DNA of 64,000 bases from Homalodisca vitripennis (taxonomy: Eukaryota; Arthropoda; Insecta; Hemiptera; Cicadellidae), in NCBI RefSeq assembly GCF_021130785.1, contig NW_025776804.1, positions 1-64,000 on the forward strand, written 5' to 3'. Under the pieces are notes generated by a model. That model saw only the letters and a list, made by a program, of their open reading frames with translations. It searched no databases and was not told the origin of the DNA. The position numbers and the translations under genes were made by a program. Positions 1 through 12,600 of the stretch are shown here, one piece after another. The number at the start of each line of letters is the position of its first letter. Within the stretch, counting starts at the first letter, position 1.

Positions 1-59
1 TAGACTATAGATAATAGGACACTCAATCAAAATAATAACAGCTGCATTACAAACCTCCT

Positions 60-720
60 TTTTAAAATAAATATAAAACGTAACTGATAGGATCTTTGTT
101 CCTATTAGTTAAGAATAAAATAGAAAATAATTAGTTTAATTAAAAATATTAATCGGAACTGTATTACTCAATAAATTATTAAAATATGTCAAGAATCACG
201 TAGTGTCAGATTACTACGTACAATGCTGCTAAATTACTTAACAAAACAGCATGTATTACTAAGTCTCTCATAAAGAGGTTGACGCTTATTTTCTGTATGA
301 AACATTAAGAGCCTCTTTGGGCATAACAAAGTTCCAGAAACTAAATTAAATCACTACTAATGACGTCATGGAAACATAGCAATATTTAAATATTTTAATT
401 CCCCAACAGACGATTGGGAGCTTCATATCTTAAGTTAAGTCATTTTAATTCATTATGAAAGAGGTGGTAATTGTTTTAATATTAAAAGCAATAACCATTT
501 TCAAAGAAACAATTTATTATTTTTAAATTGTTCACTATTTATTCCATCATTACGTAAATAATAAAAGTAAACTTTTTTTAGTTTTGATAACGTAATATTA
601 TTGTGCAAACTTTAAATGGGATAATTTTATATTGCTGATAATGTGGAATTAAAAAGTATTTCATAATTCAAGGGTAACTTCTATTAAAAAAACATCAACC
701 CAGTATTAAGTATTAGGTAG
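60..720 (+). repeat. Diverged segmental repeat, block 1
   Basis: Aligns by eye with 29700-30095 and then 32230-32330. Shared landmarks are gttcctattagttaagaata, gagcctctttgggcataaca and aaagaggtgg. The second copy is interrupted by about 2 kb of inserted repeat at 30096-32110, so this copy shows the pre-insertion state of that site. Confidence 0.75.
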
Positions 721-890
721 GCGTATGGGTTGTTACAATACTTTGTGTTTACCACTAAAATATTTTAATAGAGCAGAATTACGTACAAGTAAAACTTGCT
801 GAGTGGCATAAAAACCTCAACCCAGTATCCAGTTATAAGGTAGTCGTATGGGTTGTGACAATACTTGTGTTTACCACTAGAACATTTAAC
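686..890 (+). repeat. Local tandem duplication, two units
   Basis: Two roughly 85-bp units with the same order of words: a ctcaacccagtat-like start, then gtatgggttgt, acaatact and gtgtttaccacta. Unit 1 runs about 690-770 and unit 2 about 808-890. They differ by scattered substitutions and small indels, so the duplication is old. Confidence 0.65.
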
Positions 891-1129
891 ATATTAAATA
901 GATTGTTTTTCTTGAGTTTATATTTATAGTTGTAGTATTTTATAGTTTCGTTTTATAAAGGACCTGCTAATTTTTGTTTTGTGCTGTGTTTTATTCCTCT
1001 CTGTACCCAAAAACAATAGTGTCAATCGGTGTACTATTATTTATACTCTGAAATAGGTATTTTTACCTGAAATAATGCTTTTAATTAGTCACGTGTACTA
1101 CTAAAATTTTTACGAAAACATTTTATTGG

Positions 1130-2120
1130 ATTATACAAGAATATAAGTACTTACCACAACAAGGCAAAAACTGAAACAAAGAGAGAAACAGGTGAAATGT
1201 ACACACAAGTGTACGTATTAATATTTTTATCCATGGAAACAGCAAAGGATAGGTATCACAAAGCTTTAGATGAATACAAATGTTTTATTTACACAATTTG
1301 TTAAACTTACAACACGTTAGGTTGGACAAGCACGACCAGGAACAAGTGCAATGGCCAATCTTGATAAAGGACAGGAATATTTTTAATTGTTCAGTTTTAA
1401 TGTTCAAAGACGTTAGGGCGTGGGAAAATCTACACCAGAAGTACTATGGCAAAGACCAGGATGAAGCCAAGGACTTATGGACGACTTACTTAATTATTTA
1501 CAATTCAAAGATTTTCTATAAATTTTCTTTTTACCCAAAGGAATTTGCATTCTAGTTTTGCGATTATCAATCAAGAAAAAAAACACTGAAACAATTCCTA
1601 TGTTTTTATAACGCATTTTAGGTTAAGAGGATTTTAATGCTAAGGACTTTTGCAATGAATAAATTTTTGGGTGTAGTGATACTTATTAGTGTAGTTGATT
1701 AACATTTAGTTATGTTTTTTGCGTAAGCAGAAACAAGTTGTTATTTATGTTTTTAAATCCCTTAAGTACTATAATTGTACAGAAAGAATCAGTCTACAGT
1801 TATGTATTTTACCCGATTGAAATGTTTTATGATCCATTCTCACATATTTTATAACAAGTGAAAAGAGTACTAAGAGAATTATTTACTTCAATGTGTCTGA
1901 GAGACATTTTTCAGGAATTATATAGTAGTGTTAATATTAAAAATAATTTAAAACTAGTGAATGTTAGTTGACTTCGGAATAAAATTCATGACGTATTGTG
2001 TTAATTTGGTTAAAACCAATCGTTTATAAAAACGTTGTGTACAGATTTTAGGAGAATTATGGTCTATATATTTTACTTTATTCAATTAGTTGATGAGATT
2101 ACCACCAGAGCTTTCTTTTA
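1130..2120 (+). repeat. Diverged segmental repeat, block 2 (core word)
   Basis: Contains the best conserved word of the host array, agaaagaatcagtttacaa, here slightly altered at about 1780-1798. Downstream landmarks gagaattatttactt, tatagtagtg and gttgatgagattaccacca occur in the same order in the copies near 29.2, 41.6 and 47.0 kb. Upstream it holds atccatggaaacaa-like and gcacgaccagga-like words. No reading frame is conserved between copies. Confidence 0.7.
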
Positions 2121-3049
2121 CTTGTCTTTTTCTTGTTTATGTCAACTCGTAGTTGTTTATACAATTTTTCACTAAACCTGTTTATCGGAATAACATTTTT
2201 TATCACACACTGACAGGAAAGCCAATCTTCTGCAAAATCATGGGTGACAACAATCAAAATGTTTGTTCAAAAGTGACAAGCTATTTAACTTTACAGGTGT
2301 TTATACCCAGATTCAGGGACCAAGGTAACTGAGGCACTGGTTGTCACATACAAATATTACATTAAAATAAATATATGCTAGTAAAGATTGCTATTCAATA
2401 TTTCTTGTGTTATTGGTCAAGCCTATGACGTAGTTATACTATAAACTTTATTTCTTGAGGAGATCTTTGAAATAAAGAATGTAAATTGTAAAATATTTTT
2501 TTTAATATCACAAACATTTACAATTGGAAACTGAGGTAAATACATTTTTTCAATAAGTACCTAAAATATTCAATATTGAAATAAATAATATAGTCTTCAC
2601 TCTATTTCACAGACATATCAGAAATGGTTCTTCACTAACTGGAACATTGTAATGGTGAATGTTTATTGAGAAACGTAACGACTTGATAACCATGTAGATA
2701 AAGTAACTCGCATAATGACAACATTTATATTAGCTAAAATTAAGTTTTTTATAGAATTAAAAATACTTTTTAGTATACGTAATAGACTGGCTCCTTAGAA
2801 ATTTATTGGGTTATTAGAAATTATTTCTGAAATTTTATTCTTAAAAATTAAATTCAGTGCTTAGCTTGTTGTTATAGGTGATATTGGTGTTACTTAAAAT
2901 TAACAGTTATCACAAAAGCCATTTTTTAGTTTTACACCCTTAATTCCACGGTTTAAATTAATTTATAATGGTAATAGGTATAGGTCCTTATATTGTCTCA
3001 TTATATTCCACTTATGTTAGTTCTGTTATAATTTTAAAACTTAAGTAAT

Positions 3050-5070
3050 ACGCTGAGCTTTAGCGAAATTCATCACTCGTGAGGCTTGAAATATTTTAAT
3101 TTTGTCTGTCTGTCAGTCTACACGATAGCCCGAAAACGAACTCACTTTAGATTTCAACGTTTGCATGTAGTTTAATTTATTTTTGAGAAACACGGTGTTT
3201 GATATTAGTATGTATTAACAAATTGAATTTGGAGGAACATCAGCTAATATTTTTGCAAAGTTCTTAACCATGATAGACACGAAAAAATATTAAAGAAATA
3301 AATATGTAAAAAACTGAGTACTATTATGTAAGATTTTAGCAATTAACATTTTTATTCGAAGATTAAAAATAAATTATAATATAATTATTGAAGCCAATAA
3401 TAGACGTTAGTGACAATATTGAACTTAATCGCACTTTTGCATTTCACTTGCTTACCAGAAAACTGATATAACACTTTGAATGAAATTTCTACATAGAGAA
3501 GAATGATGGTGCATGTCCAATCTCGGAATAAGGGTGATCGTCATAAACTGTCTTCTTATTATTTTAATTTTAAATAATACATATTTTCGCAATTCTATTA
3601 CTCTTTACTGGTCAGAAACAAGTTTCATCTAACGTTCTAGTAAGTAATCTTTTCATTCTTGCAATTAATACACTTTTTTGTCTCTAAGTTTTTAGTTGAA
3701 CATCTTGCTGCAAACAACACCTCGCGTGCCTTTTGGACTGTTTAAAATCTTTTCTGTACCCAGCACGTGTACGTAATATCAGCCTAACGGTTTCATAAAA
3801 AAAATATTGATTGACTTTATGCATTTTGGGTCTGCTTTACACAGTTGATACAAACTTGTAATTGTTTAAGATACCCATTTTCTTACCTATGACTCACAGC
3901 CATCTTTCCGGTATTCTGTAGTGTGCTAAATATTAACAGTGAGTTCAAAGTAGTGTATATTAATGATAAAAACACCGAAATAGGTTATGTTTAAGTGTTT
4001 ACATGTAATATTTCATATAACTGTAAACGGTTTAGCAAACAAACAATAATTTAACCCATATTGTTCTGTATTTCTCTTTGTACACGAAACAAAAATTTGT
4101 CAATCCGGTAATTCCGTACTGGACGCTATTGTTATTTTTAAATACTTAAACTTTTCGTTTAAACTACATTATAATTTATTTTTCATGATAAGAACTTTGC
4201 AGTATATAGCAATATTAATACTATATAGCAATAATAATTATATCATATTAATGTAAAAGATGCATTTGCATATCTAGTGGGCACGTGCAGAAAGAATTAA
4301 CAGAATTTGCCTAGTAGATAACTTCTACCGCTACTGTAGATGAGTAATTCTGTATCAGCTTATGTAACTCCAGGTCCCAAATTCGAGTGCTGATTCGCGC
4401 ATGCTGTTCGCTAGCAAAAATAACCTGAACTGTCTGATGTATAATCATTCATAAAAACTTCTTTTTTAGTAATTGACTTTAAAGAAATATATCAGTAAAA
4501 CCTACAATTCCATGCAGAATTTTCATTTTTGTTGAATTAATCAATATCTTTCTAGTTTAGGAAATACAACCTTTTCAGATAAAGAAGATAAATACACTTC
4601 TTGAATTTTTAGTTTCAAAATTCACCAATGGCGTAAACTAAAATATTTAGGACCTGTTACTTTTATGGTGAAGGCTACTAAAACGTGTCGTTGCTATTAA
4701 CTATTGTTTCACATAAAAACTCAAATAAATGTATTGAATATGTCTGTTACAACTTATGTCTCATACTAAAGGTATGTTATTATAAAAAGATCTGAAAGTG
4801 AGAACAGCCTTAAATATGTTTATTTAGACAGCCTAACAATAAGTTATACTCCTAAGATCTTATTTTTCTAAGAAACTGGTGTTTAGATTCTCTTCTGTAC
4901 CTTCTCAAAACTATCAGGTATCTATACTTTAGTAGTCTTTATGTAAACATTTACCCACATCTGTAAATGTAGATTGAAACATAAAAATTCTACTTTTTAA
5001 GTTTTTGATCCTTAATCCAGCTACTCCTAAAACACTTCATGACCTACATTAGTCCTACTTAATTGATCTT
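3050..5070 (+). repeat. Diverged segmental repeat, block 3
   Basis: Shares ordered landmarks with 42700-43020 (gaggcttgaaatattt, ggtgcatgtccaat-like, gaacatcttgctgc) and 45290-46410 (cttctaccg, gagtaatt, catactaaagg, aagaaactggtgtttag, ctacattagtc). Collinearity ends at about 5070, just before the mariner inverted arm that starts at 5096. Confidence 0.7.
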
Positions 5071-5095
5071 ATATGTGAATTTGGATTAAATAAGA

Positions 5096-5315
5096 ATGAA
5101 ATATTATAAGCGAACATAAACTTTTATGATAGTTATACGGATATTAACTTTCTGTTATATATTAAAAAGTTATTCTTGTCTAATGGTTTAAATATATTCG
5201 CTTCATTTTGCAGTCAGGTAATAAAAGAATCTCATAATGACAGTTAAATGTTTACAATGCTGCTAACTCAGGTAATAAATGGCAGATAGTACAGGGTGGA
5301 GCGCGGTAATTTGCT
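5096..5315 (+). repeat. Mariner left inverted arm
   Basis: Reverse complement of 6574-6794 over its full length, with a single 1-base length difference in the tatccgtata segment. The inner 26 bp (5290-5315) look like a mariner terminal repeat; the outer 195 bp have no obvious coding or repeat content. Confidence 0.92.
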
Positions 5316-5429
5316 TTTTTGCACTGCAGGCTGTGGCGGCACTGTTGGTCGAAGAGAGAGGAGAGTGGGCGTGGCTTATAGTGGCTGACGGGAGATTTGT
5401 ATTCCTCCGCGTTCCAGTGGCCATCATTC

Positions 5430-6485
5430 AGTGGACACGAGATGAGAGGTCGTTTTGTGTCGAAGCGTATTTTTCAAATGCCCACTCGATCATTGCAGTG
5501 CAGCGTGCTTTTCGTTTACAATTCGCTGTTCCTCCACGCGGACGTGTTCCTGGTCGGCAATCAATTGTAAATTGGGTAACTGCATTCAGAACAGGAGGGG
5601 AATGTGTCATGTGTACGAAGGGGACCTCAGAGAAGGATTACAACACCGGAAAACATCGATAGAGTTAGAGCAGCAGTACTGCAATCTCCAAAACGCTCTG
5701 CTCTTGGCATTCCAGACGTTCTCTCCACCGGATTCTTCATGGTGAACTGAGATTTCACCAGTATAAAATGTGCGTGGTCCATCAATTGTCAGCACGGGGC
5801 TATTTGACAGGGCGTACTTCTTGTGAAGACATGCTTGCAACTATACCGTGTGACGCAATTGTGCTCTTTCCTGATGAGGCACATTTTCACCTCAGTGGGT
5901 GTGTCAACAAGCAAAACATGCGCTACTGGAGTGAAAAAAAAACCCAGAGAAGTCCACCAGAGACCTCTGCATTTGGACCGCGTTATTGTGTGGTGTGCCA
6001 TATCACGAGTAGGCATCATTGGCCCTTACTTTTTTCAGGATAACCGTCGTGCCATAACTGTGAACTCCGAACGGTACTTGACTATGATACAGGAGTTTTT
6101 TCAGCCGGCTCTTGTGGCAATGCAATTAGTGGATACATGGTTCCAACAGGATGGTGCCACTGCACACACAGCGAGGGTTACCATGAATTTTTTGAGGCAA
6201 ATGTTTCCTGGACGGCTTATCTCTTTGAGAGGTGATGTGAACTGGCCGGCACGCTCACCAGACTTAGCCCCATGCGATTTTTTCCTTTGGGGTTACCTGA
6301 GTCGAAGGTGTGTATCAAACCGTCCCAACACCTTGGAAGACCTAAGGAACAATATTGAGGCTTTAATTGGCAGAATACCAGTCGACATGCTTGTTAGAGT
6401 TAATGAAAACATCAGAAAACGTAGGCAGCAGTGTGTGAATGCCCAAGGTCGACATTTGCCAGATACATTATTTAAAACCATTTAA
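5430..6485 (+). pseudogene. Broken mariner transposase
   Basis: Cut-and-paste transposase remnant read across several frames. The N-terminal helix-turn-helix part is in the frame around 5430-5600 (FCVEAYFSNAHSIIAVQ, then PGRQSIVNWV). A first catalytic aspartate follows in LFPDEAHFHLSG near 5865. The long open part from 5823 to the stop at 6485 carries WFQQDGATAHTARV and ARSPDLAPCDFFLWGYL, the second and third catalytic aspartates 41 residues apart. Breaks lie near 5600, near 5700 (a short stretch appears deleted), at the stop near 5745, and near 5935 in an eight-A run. The protein is unlikely to be active from this copy. Family identity is secure; rosa-type assignment rests on residue spacing only. 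Confidence 0.85.
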
Positions 6486-6573
6486 TTTAAAACTTCCCTT
6501 ACTGTTCAATATAATTAAAATAAAAAAATAATTTTGTCTAAGGTTCATAATTTTTTTATTTCATTTCCAAATC

Positions 6574-6794
6574 AGCAAATTACCGCGCTCCACCCTGTAC
6601 TATCTGCCATTTATTACCTGAGTTAGCAGCATTGTAAACATTTAACTGTCATTATGAGATTCTTTTATTACCTGACTGCAAAATGAAGCGAATATATTTA
6701 AACCATTAGACAAGAATAACTTTTTAATATATAACAGAAAGTTAATATCCGTATAAACTATCATAAAAGTTTATGTTCGCTTATAATATTTCAT
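6574..6794 (-). repeat. Mariner right inverted arm
   Basis: Inverted partner of 5096-5315. Near identity of the arms implies a recent event, in contrast to the damaged transposase between them. Confidence 0.92.
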
Positions 6795-8468
6795 ATTATA
6801 TGTACAAAGTTCCTTAATGAAGACTTTTAAGCAAAATTTTAAGATGAAACGTTGACTTCTTGGAAATGAAGCAATACCAGCGTCAAAAATTAGTTTTAAG
6901 TATACAGTTTAGAGCCTGTAAATAATTATAATTCATTAGTCATGAATTTCTCAGAGTAAAGAATGTTACACAATTAAAATTTTACGTTTTAAAAGCATTT
7001 TATTGAAAGGAGTTCAACACGACCAGCGATTTATTACACTACAGTTCTGTCATATCTACTTTAGCACACTTCATTTTTTAAACTATTCATTTATGACTGT
7101 TGATTTAATTTTACTCGTTTGTGTATGAATGTGTTTCAGCCAACGGTTTGTCTCAATACACACAAAAATGTTTAAACAGATAGGATTTAACTGGAATAAA
7201 CTAACCTAATATTGTAATTTGATATTTTTGCTTTTACGAGTAATTAGAGAACATAGCATACAATATGATAAGTAACTTTACTTCTTTGTAGTTTACATGA
7301 GTAACTTCACTTAACTACAAAACCATATAGAAGATGGAAAAGAATTAATTTCAATGAATGTGTGATACATTATTACTGTGGATTTGATCAACAACCATCG
7401 TAGGATCAATATTTTTATTTAGGAATAAAAAGATAATTCTTAGTAGTTTTGTATTTTATATGGCTAAGTAAGTGGTTAGTCTTAAAAGTTTTGAGAAATC
7501 CTGATTACACTAATTCTGATTTTTTTTTATTAAAAGAAAATGTTTTAAAGTAATATTATAAACATATCAAGGACGTTTTCACTTATAGGATTTTGTTTAT
7601 TGTAGATTTTTTACTTAAAAATTATGCATATTGTTAAATTAGTGTGGTGACCTTTGTATTACCATAATATTACTATTTTAAGTATTCCTGACCTATGCGT
7701 AACAATTATTGTTCTAAATTATTGAGTAATATGTATTTTTCGTTATAGAAAATAAAATATATAACATAAAGTAAAATGTATTTTTATATTTATTTCCTCT
7801 CATGTTCAGTATATCAAGATCGTTACATATTTTCAATTGTATAGTTGTCATTTTATAGATAATTTGTGCATATTTTGTAATAGAGATATTTACAAATAAC
7901 AAACTTAGTAAGAAATAAAGTAGAAAGTGTTTTATTCCAAAACAATCGATCTAACTAACAGATTAATTCAAGTGCCGCCGGCCTCGGATTTTGTTTTCTT
8001 AGAATTCTTTTATATTTGTTTAAACATTTTCACCCCTTAATTTTTATTCCGCCAATGAGACCTTTCCCGAAAAACCCCGGTAGTATAAACATTTTTTACT
8101 ATGTTTCTAGTCTCTTGTATGTCCTAAAGGATTTGGTATGTTTATTCGTCCTTAACCTATTTTGGAATATTTGAGTCCTTGTTGTTTATTTAACAACACG
8201 TATGGAGCACTCTGGAATATGCCTTTATAATCGTGTTAAATAAAATGGATGGGTTAATATTATTACAACGTGATATGTATTTTTTAGCAACTATCATCCC
8301 ATATAAAATTTTTCGTTCAGTATTATAATAGTATAGTATCTAAAGTACGTCATATTATACGTGTTAACCTTTCATGAACATACTGCAAGTACACTGTATA
8401 GAAGACTTCTTGAATTAGATAAGTTGTAAGACCTACATAGGTTTTGTAGATGTTTAGTATAGTATATT

Positions 8469-8470
<2 letters not shown>
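6795..8470. other. Host non-coding stretch, nothing recognised
   Basis: AT-rich sequence between the mariner element and the (AT)n tract. I find no gene, RNA or clear repeat match. A short GC-richer patch near 7970-7990 has no recognisable identity. Confidence 0.5.

Positions 8471-8533
<63 letters not shown>
8471..8533. repeat. (AT)n microsatellite, left Polinton flank
   Basis: Uninterrupted AT dinucleotides up to the first base of the Polinton. The last six bases, TATATA (8528-8533), form the left half of the presumed target-site duplication. Confidence 0.95.
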
Positions 8534-8535
<2 letters not shown>

Positions 8536-9459
8536 TAGATAGTAATATGGGGTTCCTGGCGCACTTTCGGAGCCGACCGAAAAGCAATGTAAAATACTGT
8601 TCAATGTACCATAAAGGAAGCTGAGAAATAACACAGCAAATCTCAATGAAAAATTAACCGAATCTACAGTCGTTCGTCTCCAAAAGCGATCGGTACATTA
8701 CTATCTACTCTGTGGAATGAAAAATTAACCAAATCTACAGCTGTTTGCTTCTACTTTCTTAAGCTGTGCTTTGTAAAATGTTGTCAAATCTGCTACGAAT
8801 AAAGGATTTATCTTAATAAAATTTAATCAATTTAAAACATTTTTACTAAAAACATACTGTACTTTAATAAAAAACTTTTCTACTAAATAAACAACATGAA
8901 CTCACCAAAGTCTCTACAATTTCTAGCATTAAAACAGTGCAACAAAGATGAATTCAGTGAATTGCCGGTTTATTCTCAACAACAGTTGATACCGTCTTTA
9001 AATGAAACAGAATTAAAAGAACTTGTAGAGTCTTTTGCAGAAAGAACGAAAACTGCACACGTGTACACACAAAAAACGAAAAAAAATAAGGGATTATATA
9101 TTTAATATAATTACGAAAGATATTGAAAAGAAAGTAAAAAATAAACAAACAGAGAGTTTTCATCGTTTTCTTATGACATTTTTCCCATATTATACGTCCT
9201 TTCAAGATAATCAAGACTTAATTGATGAATTTCTTAGGAATTTTTGTGAGTATCAAGATTTATCAACACAATTCATTAAAGAGCATTATAGAATTTTTCT
9301 TATAGAATATAGCCACATTTTGTGTGAAACAAAAGGTATTACTGTAGATAATATTCCATGTGATTCCTATGAAGAAAGACACCAACTATGGTTATCAAAA
9401 CAGTACTATGACGTGGGGAGGGACTGCAAGTTTTAGAGTTAAGACTTTATTCTACAAAG
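8534..9459 (+). repeat. Polinton left terminal inverted repeat
   Basis: 926 bp, inverted copy of 25474-26399. Differences seen: one codon in the TIR gene (Leu here, Phe in the right copy) and one base near the inner edge (t at 9450 against the complement of g at 25483). It contains an entire small gene at 8896-9436 and two related words (gaaaaattaaccgaatctac and gaaaaattaaccaaatctac) near 8649 and 8719. Confidence 0.95.
8896..9436 (+). CDS. TIR-borne small protein, left copy (frame break)
   Basis: Two overlapping frames, 8896-9105 and 9035-9436, appear to form one gene of about 175-180 residues interrupted by a +1 shift near two A runs (9070-9086). The N-terminus, MNSPKSLQFLALKQCNKDEF, starts at a plain ATG after ttttctactaaataaacaac. 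The remainder is acidic, lysine-rich and probably helical (ELKELVESFAE; DLIDEFLRNFCEYQDL). No membrane segment or catalytic motif is visible. I do not recognise the family. Because the gene lies wholly inside the TIR it is present twice, and both copies share the same interruption, so the interruption predates TIR homogenisation or is a recurrent error in the same A run. Confidence 0.6.
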
Positions 9460-9624
9460 ACATTTTAGTTTCCGAAAGATTGCGCTGTGTGTATCAATGA
9501 CAGTCGAGGTGTGCTACTACAGACCGACCATCACGATAATCGCTTCGCCTGCGTCATATCCGTAGTGATATCACGCCGTGAGAGGCGCAATCGTTGGTTT
9601 ACAAGCACCATTTAGTTAAATAAA
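9460..9624. other. GC-richer leader between TIR and first gene
   Basis: About 165 bp, clearly richer in G and C than the surrounding element. It holds the perfect palindrome gtgatatcac (9565-9574) and the inverted arms gattgcgc (9478-9485) and gcgcaatc (9585-9592), so it could fold into a hairpin of about 115 bases. No frame is open through it. A regulatory or replication role is possible but unproven; it may also be a small insertion. Confidence 0.45.
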
Positions 9625-9640
9625 TTTTTCTATCTAAATG
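9625..9640 (+). promoter_or_regulatory. Start-anchored motif, polymerase gene
   Basis: tttttctatctaaATG: a five-T run, TCTA and CTAA directly touching the start codon, followed by G at +4. Closest to the element-wide consensus together with the copies at 15031, 16177 and 25166. Confidence 0.65.
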
Positions 9641-12600
9641 GAGCGCGATAAAATATCATGTCCGTTCTGCAAAATAGAAATTTTAAGAAAAAACTATGAT
9701 CGCCATTATAATTCTAAAAGTCATGAAAAAAACAAGCAAATTTACAATAATGAACTAAATTATTTAAGACAGTGGGCTAGAGAAAATAAAATTGCCGATC
9801 ACGAAAACATGTTTAATATTGAGAAATTACGTGAATTAAAGAGAAATTTCAAAGTTGAAAAGAAAAATCTCGACCTATTTAATGATGAAAAACTTCATTC
9901 AATAGCTGAAAAGTTGGCTATCGATACTAACGATAAAACCAAGTCTGAAATGATCGAAGAAATTGATAAAAACTCTTAAAGTAAAATCCGAAAATATCAT
10001 TGATGTAGAAGTTTTATCCTCAATACACGGTCTTTTCAAGCAATACATTTTAACAAACTTGAACGACAGTTCCATGTCAATTTACAAATATCTTTCAATT
10101 ATGCGGTCAGAAATTAAAAGTTTAATCGAGAAATTTCAAGAAAATGTTAAAAATATGAAGGGCTATCTCTCTTTGGAATGTGAATACGAACCAACACAAA
10201 CATTCATTGTTGTTAGTGAATGGTGAACCGCAAACATGTCTAATGTATTTTACTATCAAAGCAGACGAAATCTTTGACGTAAACGACTTTATTACTAAGC
10301 AATTTAATAAATTAACACATCGAGAACAAACGAATAATCCAAATAAAGGTTCCGGATGGACATTTAAAAGTTGTAAACAACTAGTTTTGAGCCTTAACAA
10401 ACACGAAATGATGAATGCAGGATCATACATCGATTTACCAAAGAATATCAAAGATAAAAAAGCTTGTATAAATATAAAAAATAGAGATGATTTTTGCTTT
10501 ATTTACTCAATAAGATGTGCTATTGAAAAACCAGAAAGAGACTGTGAACGTGTAAAGCAATACGAAAAATTTGTGAATGACGAAATATTTTCAGGTTTTG
10601 AGTATCCAATGTCTCTGAAAGATATACAAATATTTGAAAAACGAAGCTACAATTCCAAGTATAAGTATCCAACAATGTCTATCAATGTCTACAGTTTTGA
10701 TGAAAATATTAACATTGTTCCGTTACAAATTTCTGAAAAAATATGACGCTGAAACAAACATTGATTTATTGTATGTTAAACAAGATGATAAATCTCATTA
10801 TGTTTTGATAACCGATTTAAATAAGCTTGTTTCTTCGCAGTTGTCTAAACATAAAGAAAGAAAATTTTTGTGTAGAAGATGTTTAAGCCATTTTTACAAA
10901 TCTGGAGATTTAACAGATCACTTAGAAATTTGTAAAAATCATGAAGTTTTGTAAGCCAATTATGCCATTTCCAGGTCAAACAACTAAATTTACTAATTAT
11001 CAAAAGAAATTTAACCATCCGTACGTAATTTATATGGACTTTGAGAGCATATTAGAAAAAATTCCGACATGCAAGAACAATCCACAAAGATCGACTACAA
11101 CCAAGATTCAAAGGCACATTCCTTATGGTTTTACTCTATATTTAGTGTCAAATGTGACCAATCGTATGTACAAGCCGATATGTTATCGAGCAAAAAATGA
11201 AGAAGATTTGCCAAATGTTCCTGCAAAATTGTTTGAAGAACTCAATAAAATATCAAAATACATAGCTACAAAATATAATTCTAAGAACATGAAACCTATG
11301 AAATTGACTGAAGAAGAAGAAATTTCATATCAAAATTCAAACGTTTGTCATATCTGTGAATGGTCTGCTTATGATGTTGGGTCAATTCAGTATGGTTTTA
11401 CTCCTGATAGTTGGAAAGATAAGAGTTATAATAAAGTGAGAGATCATTGTCATTTAACCGGCAAGTTTCGAGGCGCAGCTCATGCATGTTGCAATCTAAA
11501 TTTGAAATTTCCTCAGAATATTCCCGTTTTCTGCCACAATATGTCAAATTACGATACTCATTTGTACATAAAAGAATTGGCTAAACAATATGGAAATGTT
11601 GATTTGATTGCAAACACCGATGAAAAATATATAAATTATTCTGTAAATTCTGGATATGGCTATGAATTCGAAGGTGATAAGCCAAGGAAATTCATCAAGT
11701 TTTCGTTTGTAGACACGTTCAGATTCATGGCCTCGTCTATAGAAAAGTTAGCTAAAAATCTAAAGAGAGAAGACTTCAAACATACAAATCATTTTATACA
11801 AGATGGACTGAATGAGATAATAGAAAGACAGCCAAATGACGACGACGAGATTTTTAAAATGCTATCTGGAAAAGGAATATTTCCCTATGAATTTATCGAC
11901 AGTATTGAAAAACTTGATTACACAGAAGAATTGAGAATTCAAGATTTCTATTCACTTTTGACAGATGAGAGCATATCTGAGAAAGATTTTCAACACTACT
12001 TAAATGTTTGGAACAAATTAAAAGAGAAAAATCTAGGAAATTACTCTGATCTCTATAACATTCAAGATGTTCTATTGCTCGCTGATATCTTTGAAAATTT
12101 TAGGAATATTTGTTTGAATTGCTATAAGCTTGATCCAGCACACTATCTAACAGCTCCCAGTCTTGCATGGGATGCTATGTTAAAATTAACGAAGATAGAA
12201 TTACAATTAATTAGTGATTATAATATGTATTTGATGATCGAAAAAGGTATTCGCGGAGGCATTTCTCAGTGTATTAAACGATATGTGAAAGCAAATAACA
12301 AATATTTGAAAGATTTCGATAAGACAAAGCCCGAAAAACTATTTGTTATACGTTGATGCTAATAACCTTTATGGGTATGGCCTAATGCAAAAACTGCCGT
12401 TTAGTGATATCAAGTGGATGGATCCAAAAACTTACACAACTGCAGAATGGAAAGAAACAATTTTGGAACTCACTGGCGACGAAGATTATGGCTATATTCT
12501 CGAAGTTGATCTTGGATATCCAACGAATTTACACGAACATCACAAGGATTTACCTCTTGCTCCAGAACATTTTAAAAACAAACTTTGCACAACTCTACTG

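Larger units (their letters stand above)
1..5095. other. Host non-coding DNA, old duplicated block
   Basis: AT-rich sequence without a supportable gene. Three stretches have diverged, collinear counterparts elsewhere in the window: 60-720 (with 29700-30095 and 32230-32330), 1130-2120 (with 28140-29530, 40690-41960, 46470-47340 and 54900-55760) and 3050-5070 (with 42700-43020 and 45290-46410). The one open frame above 90 codons (1280-1555) lies in the repeated block. Its frame is interrupted in the other copies, so I do not call it a gene. Confidence 0.7.
5096..6794 (+). mobile_element. Mariner-type (DD41D, rosa-like) DNA transposon
   Basis: A 1699-bp element bounded by inverted arms at 5096-5315 and 6574-6794 that differ by one inserted base. 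Within the arms lies a typical Tc1/mariner end, TACAGGGTGG, at 5290-5299 and inverted at 6590-6599. Between the arms is one broken transposase of the IS630-Tc1-mariner superfamily. Forty-one residues separate the D of QQDGA from the D of APCDFF, the DD41D spacing known from rosa-type mariners. The element could instead be defined by the inner 26-bp ends only, with the outer 195 bp being a flanking palindrome. Confidence 0.85.

Noticed and set aside
1280..1555. A host protein gene of 91 residues
   Set aside because: The frame lies in a repeated block and is interrupted in the copies near 28.3 and 40.9 kb; no domain is visible.
8372..8587. A protein with a YIYIYI repeat, and a similar one near 26287-26544
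   Set aside because: Direct translation of the (AT)n microsatellites flanking the Polinton.
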